From Pseudomonadota bacterium (lineage in GTDB: Archaea > Thermoplasmatota > SW-10-69-26 > JACQPN01 > JAJPHT01), in contig JAJPHT010000007.1 in assembly GCA_021325135.1 (NCBI GenBank), positions 33,776-97,775 on the forward strand: a DNA stretch of 64,000 nucleotides, given 5' to 3'. Positions 58,252 to 64,000 of the stretch are shown piece by piece. The notes beneath the pieces were generated by a model. The model saw nothing but the letters and a program-made list of their open reading frames with translations, made no database searches and was not told the origin of the DNA. The position numbers were made by a program, and so were the translations under genes. Numbering within the stretch: position 1 is the stretch's first letter; each line of letters begins with the position of its first letter.

Positions 58252-58833
58252 GTGCGGGTCCTCTTCCTTGACGCGTCGCGGGGCGTCTCCGCGCGCGGCC
58301 TCGCCGACGCCCTCTCCGGCATGGGCGCCGCGTCGCGCGTCGCGGAGGCCGTCGCCTCGCTGGGCCTGCCCGACGATCCGCTCTCGGGCGCGCTGGTGGG
58401 CCCGCGCGACGTGACCGCGCTCCTGGCGCGCGCCGACCTGGGCGAGCCCGCGCGGCGCCTCGCGGCCGACGCCATGGGGCGGCTCCTCCTGGCCGAGGCC
58501 ATGCGCACGCGGGAGGCCCGCCGCGCGGACGCCGCGCTGGAGGGGCGCGCCCTGATCTCCTTCGTGGGCGTCGCGGCCGCGCTGGAGGCGCTTGGCGTCG
58601 AGCGAGCCGTGGTGTCGCGCGTCGGCGTGGCCGCCGCGCCGCCCCCCGTCGTGGCCGAGCTGCTGGCGGACTGGAGCGGCGTCGTCGACCTGGGCGCTGG
58701 CGAGACGGACGCGCCCGGCGCGGCGCTCCTGCGCGCGCTCGTGGACGAGCGCTCCGCGGGGCGCCCCGAGCCGGCCTGGACGGGCACGCCCGTCCGGGGC
58801 CAGGGCGCTCTCCTGGGGAACGTGGCGCCCTAG
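58252..58833 (+). CDS. Divergent LarC/DUF111-like protein
   Basis: This 193-residue protein begins VLFLDASRGVSARGLADALSGMG, like the L-x-x-D-x-x-x-G-x-S-G-D-M start of LarC, the nickel-pincer cofactor enzyme. Later it has ALEALGVERAVVSRVGVAAAPPPVVAELLADWSGVVDLGAGETDAPGAALL, which follows the LarC order (H-G-x-x-P-x-P-A... T-P-x-G-A-A). The key H-G and metal-binding residues are absent and the length is about half that of LarC. It may be a decayed or repurposed relative. GTG 58252. The 3' end overlaps the convergent CNNM gene by 4 bases. Confidence 0.5.
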   Translation: MRVLFLDASRGVSARGLADALSGMGAASRVAEAVASLGLPDDPLSGALVGPRDVTALLARADLGEPARRLAADAMGRLLLAEAMRTREARRADAALEGRALISFVGVAAALEALGVERAVVSRVGVAAAPPPVVAELLADWSGVVDLGAGETDAPGAALLRALVDERSAGRPEPAWTGTPVRGQGALLGNVAP

Positions 58834-60170
58834 TGCGCGCTGGCCTCGCCCTCTTCGCCTTCGGGCATGGGCGCCTTGTGCTTCACGACGCGGACGCGGA
58901 GGATGCGCCGGTTCGTGACCTTCTCGATGACGATGTCGAAGCCCGGGCCGTGGACGACCTCGCCCTCCTTGCCCAGGCGGCCAAGCTCGTGGTAGATGTA
59001 GCCGGCCACCGTGTCGTACCCCTCCTCCTCGGGGATGACGATGTCCAGCGCGTCGTTCACGTCCGCGACGTGGGTCTTGGCGTCGACGACGGCGGTCAGC
59101 TCGTCGAGCTTGCGGATGGGGTCGGTGCGCAGGTCGTACTCGTCGAAGATGTCGCCCACGACCTCCTCGACGATGTCCTCCAGCGTGACGAGGCCCGCGG
59201 TGCCGCCGAACTCCTCGATGACGACGGCCATGTGCATGCGCTTCTCGCGCATCTCGGCGAGCAGGTCGTCGAGCTTCTTGGACTCGGGCACGAAGTAGGC
59301 CTCGCGCATGAGGTCGCGCATGGGGACGCTGCCCGGCTTCTTCTCGATGAGGTGGAGCAGGAGGTCCTTGACGTAGAGGATGCCCACGACGTTGTCCACC
59401 GTGCCCTGATAGACCGGGATGCGGGAGAAGCCGCTGTCCAGGACGAAGGCCTTGATGTGGTCCACCGTGGCGTCGGCGGGCACGGCGGTCATGTCGATGC
59501 GCGGGACCATGATCTCGCGCGCCGTCGTCTCGCCGAACTCGATGACGGAGTGGAGCATGTCCTCCTCCTTCTCCTCCAGCACGCCCTCCTCGGTGCCGAC
59601 GCTGATGAGCGTCTTGATCTCCTCTTCCGACCGGAACGTGGCGCGGGCGTGGGGGTCGCGGCCGCCCATGCGCAGGAGCTTGTGCATCAGCCGCTCGTAG
59701 ACCCAGACGAAGGGGAAGAGGATCTTCTGGAGCGCGAGGAAGACGGGCGCCACGCGCAGGCCCCACTTCTCGGTGTGGTTGGCCGCGAACGCCTTCGGGA
59801 TAATCTCGCCGAAGGTGAGCATGACGAACGTGACGAGGCCCGTGGAGATGGCGACGACGTAGTTGTCGAACACCTCCTCGGCGAACGAGGTGACGATGGC
59901 CGCGGCCCCGATGTTGACCACGGTGTTGAGCAGGAGCACCGTGATGAGGAAGCGCTCCGTGTTGGACATCAGCCGCTCGACGGCGCCGACGCGAGGGTGG
60001 CCCTCCTCGACGAGCTGGCGGCGGCGCAGGCGCGAGAAGCCGATGAGCGCCGTCTCGCTGCCGCTCATGAAGGCGGAGACCGCGACGAGGACCGCGAAGA
60101 TGAGCGCCTCGGTGAGGATGGTGCCCGTGGATGGGATCGTCGGGCGGATCAGCGCGAGGCTCGGTCCCAT
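58830..60170 (-). CDS. CNNM/CorC (HlyC)-type transporter
   Basis: This 446-residue protein of the CNNM/CorB group is a magnesium or divalent-cation membrane protein. DUF21 TM domain (about 20-205; MSGSETALIGFSRLRRRQLVEEG, then ITVLLLNTVVNIGAAAIVTS and TFGEIIPKAFAANHTEKWGLRVAP); CBS pair (about 220-345; VPRIDMTAVPADATVDHIKAFVLDSGFSRIPVYQG, FGGTAGLVTLEDIVEEVVGDIFDEYD); C-terminal CorC_HlyC domain with EEEGYDTVAGYIYHELGRLGKEGE. A TATA-like TGCTTATG is about 55 bases upstream of the start. Confidence 0.93.
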   Translation of the reverse strand: MGPSLALIRPTIPSTGTILTEALIFAVLVAVSAFMSGSETALIGFSRLRRRQLVEEGHPRVGAVERLMSNTERFLITVLLLNTVVNIGAAAIVTSFAEEVFDNYVVAISTGLVTFVMLTFGEIIPKAFAANHTEKWGLRVAPVFLALQKILFPFVWVYERLMHKLLRMGGRDPHARATFRSEEEIKTLISVGTEEGVLEEKEEDMLHSVIEFGETTAREIMVPRIDMTAVPADATVDHIKAFVLDSGFSRIPVYQGTVDNVVGILYVKDLLLHLIEKKPGSVPMRDLMREAYFVPESKKLDDLLAEMREKRMHMAVVIEEFGGTAGLVTLEDIVEEVVGDIFDEYDLRTDPIRKLDELTAVVDAKTHVADVNDALDIVIPEEEGYDTVAGYIYHELGRLGKEGEVVHGPGFDIVIEKVTNRRILRVRVVKHKAPMPEGEEGEASAH

Positions 60171-60254
60171 GGCGGGTCAGTCACCGGACGGGGCGTCCTT
60201 CTTCGCCGAGGGGCCCACGGCGCATAAGCATTCCTCACTCGGGATGCCTAACAT

Positions 60255-60271
60255 GTCCGAATCGTTTGGAC
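60255..60271. promoter_or_regulatory. 17-bp palindrome between thiR end and the CNNM promoter
   Basis: GTCCGAATCGTTTGGAC is symmetrical except for one pair. It lies 24 bases upstream of the TATA-like box of the CNNM gene, and 8 bases beyond the thiR stop. An operator for the transporter gene, or a 3' hairpin of thiR. Confidence 0.35.
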
Positions 60272-60278
60272 GGGAACG

Positions 60279-61178
60279 CTACTTCTCGGTTGCCAGGGCG
60301 CGGACGCGGAGGGCCAGCTGCGAGGCGTCGGGCCCGACGAGGTAGGCCTGCGGCTCGACGCCGAAGGCGCCGGCGTGGTGGAAGACGTCCGGGACGGGCC
60401 CCGCGAAGCGCAGGCTGCCCGGCGCGCGCTCCACGCCCGGGGGCACCTCCTCGATCCTCAGCCCCGCCCGCCGCGCGGCGGCCAGCAGGTCGGGCGCGGG
60501 CGCCAGGTTGAGGCACGCGAGGCGCGTGGGGTCGTGGCGCAGGACGGCGAGGAGCACCTCCGCGACGTGGCGTGAGACGCCAAGCTCGGGGGGCGCCGCG
60601 ACCTTGACCACGCCGCGCGTCTCGAAGAGGCCGCCCGGGATCGCCGCCACCGACGAGACGTCCTCCGCCCCGGGGACCGCCCGCGCGACGTTGGTCCCCA
60701 CGTGGGGCAGCCAGGCGGCCAGGCCCGGCGTCGCCTCCAGGACGCGCACCGCGGCGCGCAGGTCCTGGAGCGCGGCCTGCTCGGGGGCCAGCGTCGAGGC
60801 CCCGACGCGCACGCAGATGTCGCACCCCAGGCCCGCGAGGCTGGGCATCGCCTCCTCGTGGAGCGCGCAGAGGGGCCCCCGGTCCTCCAGCTGGCGCACC
60901 AGGGCCTCGGCCTCCAGGAGCGCCTCGAAGGGGGAGAGCCGCTTGGCCATGATGCCCTCCGCGACGCGCTCGACCGCGGCCTGCACGCGCGCGTCGGCCG
61001 CCAGGCGCGGCTCCAGCGCGAGCTTGCCCTGGAGGTGCTTCGACACCGCGGACTGCGTGACGGAGAGCGCCGCCGCGATCTCCACCTGCGGCAGGCCCCC
61101 CTCGTGGAGCCGCCGCGCGAGCAAGCCCCGCCACGTGGGCACGAAGTGGGCCGCCACGATCTCCTCGGCGAAGAGCAC
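60279..61178 (-). CDS. thiR: ThiR-like regulator (HTH plus ThiN domain)
   Basis: This 299-residue protein has an N-terminal helix-turn-helix (LLARRLHEGGLPQVEIAAALSVTQSAVSKHLQGK) and a mid region with a Cys pair (GCDICVRVG). The C-terminal ThiN domain (about 130-299) has AIPGGLFETRGVVKVAAPPELGVSRHVAEVLLAV and PDVFHHAGAFGVEPQAYLVGPDA. Archaeal proteins of this plan bind thiamine phosphates and repress thiamine biosynthesis and transport genes; the ThiN part can be an active thiamin-phosphate synthase when fused to ThiD. GTG 61178 lies about 29 bases after CTTTTTCACC, so leaderless. No thiamine gene is next to it. Confidence 0.82.
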   Translation of the reverse strand: MLFAEEIVAAHFVPTWRGLLARRLHEGGLPQVEIAAALSVTQSAVSKHLQGKLALEPRLAADARVQAAVERVAEGIMAKRLSPFEALLEAEALVRQLEDRGPLCALHEEAMPSLAGLGCDICVRVGASTLAPEQAALQDLRAAVRVLEATPGLAAWLPHVGTNVARAVPGAEDVSSVAAIPGGLFETRGVVKVAAPPELGVSRHVAEVLLAVLRHDPTRLACLNLAPAPDLLAAARRAGLRIEEVPPGVERAPGSLRFAGPVPDVFHHAGAFGVEPQAYLVGPDASQLALRVRALATEK

Positions 61179-61246
61179 GAGCCACGGGAGCCGGCGCGCG
61201 GTGAAAAAGGCAATGGCTTTGCGCCCCTCCGCGAAGCCGGGGCCCG

Positions 61247-61645
61247 ATGCCAGCCCGCACCCTGGTCCCGCTGGATGCGCCCGCCCTCGTCGGCGTGCAT
61301 CACCTCAAGCTCCCGAGCCGCGACCCGCGCGCAGCCGCCGCCTGGTACGCCCGCGTCATGGGCTTCGCCCCCGCGCCCAGCGAGCCCGGCTCCCTCACCC
61401 TGCGCCACGGGGGCACGGGCATGCTCCTCACCCTCGTCGCCGACCCTGGCCGCGCGCAGGCGCTCGCCGGGTGCAACGTCGTGGAGTTCGCCCTCCCCGA
61501 CGGCCACGCCATGGACGCGTGGATCGCGCACCTGGACACCGAGAACGTGCTGCACTCGGGGCTGCGCCGCGGCCGGTCGGGCTGGGGCGTCGCGTTCCAC
61601 GACCTGGACGGCTACGAGGTGCGGCTCCACCTGGACGAGGCGTGA
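61247..61645 (+). CDS. Glyoxalase/VOC family protein
   Basis: This 132-residue single VOC unit reads GVHHLKLPSRDPRAAAAWYARVMGFAPAP, SLTLRHGGTGMLLTLVADP, VVEFALPDGHAMDAWIAHLD and VAFHDLDGYEVRLHL. The paired H and E positions of the fold (H in GVHHL, E in YEVRL) are kept, so a metal site is possible. No substrate is evident. ATG 61247 is preceded by TGAAAAAGGCAATGG. Its TGA lies at 61643-61645, directly next to the vapC stop on the other strand. Confidence 0.82.
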   Translation: MPARTLVPLDAPALVGVHHLKLPSRDPRAAAAWYARVMGFAPAPSEPGSLTLRHGGTGMLLTLVADPGRAQALAGCNVVEFALPDGHAMDAWIAHLDTENVLHSGLRRGRSGWGVAFHDLDGYEVRLHLDEA

Positions 61646-62026
61646 TCAGTAGGCGATGGTCCGCGCCGCAGGGAAGTGCCGCGCGTTCGCCGTCACGATG
61701 GGCAGGTCGCCCCGCGCCTTCGCGAAGCCGGCGATCATCACGTCCAGCCAGCCCGGGAAGCGCCCCTGCGCCACGGCGTCGCGGGCGATCTCGGCCGCGG
61801 CCACCGCGTCGGCCGCCGTGAAGTCGCTCACGTCCCCCGCCTCCGAGAGCACAGCAAGGCCGCGGGCGGGCGCCGCGAGGCCGCCCAGGAACTCGGCCGC
61901 GACGATGGAGGGGATCAGCAGCGTCTCCTGGGCCGCGAGGAGCTTCTCCAGCGCCGCGGCCGCGGAGGGCTTGCCCCGGGCGTGGTCGATGAGGAAAGAG
62001 GTGTCCACGACGACGGGCATGCTCAC
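61646..62026 (-). CDS. vapC: VapC toxin (PIN-domain RNase)
   Basis: This 126-residue PIN ribonuclease carries the four-acid site: D8 in VVDTSFLID, E45 in VAAEFLGG, D95 in GWLDVMIAGFA and N114 (in place of the usual fourth Asp) in VTANARHF. It cleaves specific RNA when released from VapB. Start is GTG 62026, overlapping the vapB stop (GTGA), or ATG 62020. The pair is transcribed from a promoter with an operator palindrome at 62258-62273. Confidence 0.9.
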   Translation of the reverse strand: MSMPVVVDTSFLIDHARGKPSAAAALEKLLAAQETLLIPSIVAAEFLGGLAAPARGLAVLSEAGDVSDFTAADAVAAAEIARDAVAQGRFPGWLDVMIAGFAKARGDLPIVTANARHFPAARTIAY

Positions 62027-62256
62027 GACCCCGCGCGGGCCTTCATGCGGCGCTTGTCGGCGGCGTCGCTCGCGCGGCGCAGCGCGGCGGGGTCCCAGCC
62101 GGGGGTCTTCTCCAGGTCCTTCAGCCGACGCAGGGCGAGGACGTTCTTGCGCGACGACGCGAGGCGCATCACGACGTCGCTGAACGACTCGCCGGGGCGC
62201 TTGAGCGCGGCAAGCGTGCGGTACGCCTCGTCGCTGAGCTGCACGGGCTTGGGCAT
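62023..62256 (-). CDS. vapB: VapB antitoxin (DUF217-like)
   Basis: This 77-residue antitoxin of the archaeal DUF217/VapB group reads PVQLSDEAYRTLAALKRPGESFSDVVMRLASSRKN at the N-terminus (ribbon-helix-helix-type DNA binding), then a helical toxin-binding tail (LRRLKDLEKTPGWDPAALRRASDAADKRRMKARA). ATG 62256 lies about 29 bases after ATTATTCAC on the minus strand, so the message should be leaderless. The overlapping stop/start with vapC gives coupled translation. Confidence 0.88.
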   Translation of the reverse strand: MPKPVQLSDEAYRTLAALKRPGESFSDVVMRLASSRKNVLALRRLKDLEKTPGWDPAALRRASDAADKRRMKARAGS

Positions 62257-62257
62257 G

Positions 62258-62273
62258 CTATACAGGTGTGTAG
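62258..62273 (-). promoter_or_regulatory. vapBC operator palindrome
   Basis: CTACACACCTGTATAG on the minus strand (CTACACA/TGTATAG with one mismatch) lies between the TATA-like ATTATTCAC and the vapB ATG. This is the expected site for autorepression by VapB or VapBC. Confidence 0.5.
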
Positions 62274-62298
62274 TGGGGGTGAATAATGGTTTTGGATT

Positions 62299-62325
62299 GG
62301 GGGAGTGCGGAAGCACGGACCCCCC
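62299..62325 (-). terminator. Hairpin downstream of the Lrp gene
   Basis: GGGGG-A-GTGC and GCAC-GGA-CCCCC pair around loop GGAA. It lies 41 bases beyond the stop of the leftward Lrp/AsnC gene and before the vapBC promoter, fitting a terminator. Confidence 0.4.
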
Positions 62326-62365
62326 ATGGCCATCACAAGGCTTGGCCGTTGTCCCGGGATCACCG

Positions 62366-62914
62366 CTAGAAGAGCACGCGCTTCTCTTCCTTCACGGTGT
62401 TGAGGACCAGCTGCGTGCCGGTGCGCTCGACGTGGGGCATCGCCAGGAGGTCCTTCACGAAGTCGTTGAGCTCCTCGCGGTCGCGGAAGCGCGCGAGGAT
62501 CATGCTGTCCCAGTCGCCCGTCACGTCGTAGACGGCGAAGACGCGCGCGAGCTTGGCGATCTTCTGCTGCGTCTCCAGGAGCTTGCCGTGCGCGATCTTC
62601 ACACCGACGACCACCACGAGGTCGAAGCCCAGCTTCTGCGCGTCGATCACGGGGACGTAGCCCGTGACGTAGCCGTGCGACTCCAGGCGCTTCACGCGCG
62701 CGCTCACCGTGGAGAGCGCGAGCTGGAGCTCCTTGGCCAGGTCGCGGTAGCTCTTGCGCGCGTCCTGGTTGAGCGCGCGCAGCAGGGCCACGTCGACGTC
62801 GTCGATCCCCTCCTGCGGCTTGGGGCCGGGCTTGGCGCGGGTGCGGACCGGAGCCTCCAGGAGGAACCCCATCTTGCGGCGGATCCCCGGGTCCGCCTCG
62901 TCGCGCTCGACCAT
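62366..62914 (-). CDS. Lrp/AsnC family transcription regulator
   Basis: This 182-residue protein has an Arg/Lys/Pro-rich 38-residue N-terminal extension, then the AsnC-type HTH (DDVDVALLRALNQDARKSYRDLAKELQLALSTVSARVKRLESHGYVTGYVPVID). The RAM ligand-binding domain follows (VVVVGVKIAHGKLLETQQKIAKLARVFAVYDVTGDWDSMILARF; MPHVERTGTQLVLNTVKEE). The T-G-x-x-D motif binds amino-acid-type effectors and forms the octamer. It is divergent from glutamine synthetase, so control of nitrogen metabolism is a reasonable inference. ATG 62914 is used; ATG 62872 (MGFLLEAPV) is also possible. Confidence 0.9.
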   Translation of the reverse strand: MVERDEADPGIRRKMGFLLEAPVRTRAKPGPKPQEGIDDVDVALLRALNQDARKSYRDLAKELQLALSTVSARVKRLESHGYVTGYVPVIDAQKLGFDLVVVVGVKIAHGKLLETQQKIAKLARVFAVYDVTGDWDSMILARFRDREELNDFVKDLLAMPHVERTGTQLVLNTVKEEKRVLF

Positions 62915-63161
62915 CGGAGGCGCGATAGAGGCTTCAGACGCTTGAAATCTCCCCTCGTTGATCGAACGAATGCGCACCGAACATCTGTCTGGGTCGGTCA
63001 GCCACCCGCCGCGGGGGGCAGTTCGTCGGGGACGGACGTTCGGGACTCCGCACGCCAGAGCCCGCTGCAGGCCCCCGACCTGATGCAAGCGGCGGCCTCT
63101 CCATCGGAAATCACGCGCGATCGTTCGGCAATCTCCCCCACGGCTGGCCATTCGTCGTCCC

Positions 63162-63183
63162 GATTTTCGGAAATCCCTAAGTA
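63162..63183 (+). promoter_or_regulatory. Palindrome and TATA-like box of glnA
   Basis: GATTTTCGGAAATC (63162-63175; arms GATTT/AAATC) touches CCTAAGTA (63176-63183), the likely TATA box, 54 bases before the glnA ATG. Placed at the BRE/TATA edge, the palindrome would suit repression or activation, perhaps by the divergent Lrp protein. The rest of 62915-63236 shows no gene. Confidence 0.45.
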
Positions 63184-63236
63184 CCCGGCCCTGCTCGATG
63201 GGCCAACGGCCTGCAAAGGCCGAAGGTGTGCATCCC

Positions 63237-64000
63237 ATGGCCGCTCCTGCCAAGAAGTCCGGCGCCGACACCGTCCGCGGTGAGGTCCTCAAGTCCGCCA
63301 AGGCCGAGAATGTCAAGTTCATCCGCCTGATGTTCAGCGACATCAACGGCACGCCCAAGAACGTCGAGCTCCCCGTGGAGCGCCTCGAGGAGGTCCTCGA
63401 GTCGGGCGTGCAGTTCGACGCCTCCTCCATCGCCGGCTTCGCCGAGATCCAGGAGTCGGACATGATCCTCAAGCCCGACGCCTCCACCTGGGCGGTCCTC
63501 CCCTGGACCTCCGGCAGCGGCCGCGCGGCGCGCCTCATCTGCGACGTGTACCTGCCCGACGGCCGCCGCTACGACGGCGACCCGCGCTACGTGCTCCAGC
63601 GCCAGATCAAGAAGGCCTCGGAGATGGGCTACAACTTCTTCACGGGCCCCGAGTGCGAGTTCTTCTTGTTCAAGCTCGACGCCAACGGCAACCCCACCAA
63701 CACGCCCCACGACCGCGCGGCGTACTTCGACGTGGGCGTGCAGGACTTCGGCGAGGAGGTCCGCAAGGAGACCATCCTCTACCTCGAGCAGATGGGCTTC
63801 AACATCGAGGCGGGCCACCACGAGGTCGCCCCCGGCCAGCACGAGATCGACTTCAACTACGGCGACGGCCTCGTCTCCGCGGACCGCATCCTGACCCTCA
63901 AGTGGGTCACGAAGGTCGTCGCGCAGCAGCACGGCCTCCACGCGTCCTTCATGGCGAAGCCCATCTTCGGCGTGAACGGCAGCGGCATGCACGTCCACCA
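63237..64000 (+). CDS. glnA: Glutamine synthetase type I (partial, runs off right edge)
   Basis: This enzyme makes glutamine from glutamate, ammonia and ATP. The first 254 residues are present: a beta-grasp N-terminal domain (KFIRLMFSDINGTPKNVELPVERLEEVLESGVQFDASSIAGFAEIQESDM, with the D-G-S-S-like DASSI latch), DPRYVLQRQIKKASEMGY, the metal-binding GPECEFFLF, and NIEAGHHEVAPGQHEIDFNYGDG; the window ends in GSGMHVHH before the ATP loop. ATG 63237 is used. The divergent Lrp-type regulator and a palindrome at the promoter suggest nitrogen-dependent control. Confidence 0.95.
   Translation, partial: MAAPAKKSGADTVRGEVLKSAKAENVKFIRLMFSDINGTPKNVELPVERLEEVLESGVQFDASSIAGFAEIQESDMILKPDASTWAVLPWTSGSGRAARLICDVYLPDGRRYDGDPRYVLQRQIKKASEMGYNFFTGPECEFFLFKLDANGNPTNTPHDRAAYFDVGVQDFGEEVRKETILYLEQMGFNIEAGHHEVAPGQHEIDFNYGDGLVSADRILTLKWVTKVVAQQHGLHASFMAKPIFGVNGSGMHVH

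Overview
This is a very GC-rich window from an archaeon. The informational genes are archaeal: the small subunit of family D DNA polymerase (left edge), a Cdc48/VAT-type AAA ATPase, Orc1/Cdc6, an NreA-type repair protein, an archaeal TrmG10-like tRNA methyltransferase, a Ser-His-Asp signal peptidase, a ThiR-type HTH-ThiN regulator, an Lrp/AsnC regulator and glutamine synthetase (right edge). One surface protein ends in a PGF-CTERM-like archaeosortase signal, which points to Euryarchaeota in the broad sense. The proteins are not strongly acidic, so a halophile is unlikely; an uncultivated high-GC lineage is my best guess, and Thermoplasmatota-related is possible but unproven. I found no rRNA, tRNA or CRISPR array.

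Layout. 0-8.8 kb: DP1, Cdc48, a DUF488 protein, secreted proteins including three tiny Cys-module proteins, and membrane proteins. 8.9-14.3 kb: a three-gene ABC exporter operon whose first permease is fused to a PrsW-like membrane protease, then a type III polyketide synthase coupled to an isoprenylcysteine-methyltransferase-like membrane enzyme. 14.6-20.6 kb: PRC-barrel protein, DUF2157-like membrane protein, HflX, a gene-free stretch with an inverted repeat and an intrinsic-terminator-like hairpin (candidate ncRNA), metallophosphoesterase and histidine phosphatase.

20.8-31.6 kb looks like an integrated element or its remains. It has a coiled-coil protein translationally coupled to a tyrosine recombinase, a leftward chain of overlapping small genes (two of them below 60 codons and easily missed), and a 1.5 kb nearly gene-free stretch. 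That stretch holds long hairpins, two of which are tandem homologous copies with compensatory stem changes. Beyond it lie a cysteine-repeat secreted protein operon, a lipoprotein, a three-way-junction palindrome, and a winged-helix-like regulator with its own operator palindromes.

31.6-38.4 kb: membrane/TPR-like protein, a repeat-dense non-coding kilobase, Orc1/Cdc6, a 410-base origin-like region with ORB-like boxes and paired inverted repeats, signal peptidase, and an RNase H-fold-like protein. 38.5-50.7 kb: a long Pro/Ala-linker protein, O-methyltransferase, surface proteins (one of about 1,494 residues), a second copy of a 115-150 base structured repeat, metallo-beta-lactamase-fold hydrolase, TrmG10-like enzyme and a possible Rep-like protein. 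50.8-64 kb: NreA, two toxin-antitoxin modules, SfsA, a pair of convergent paralogous lipoproteins around a long hairpin, SDR, PGF-CTERM protein, LarC-like fragment, CNNM/CorC transporter, ThiR, Lrp and glnA.

Starts are often GTG or TTG. Several genes have a TATA-like box about 28-30 bases before the start codon, implying leaderless mRNAs; I used this to choose starts where possible.
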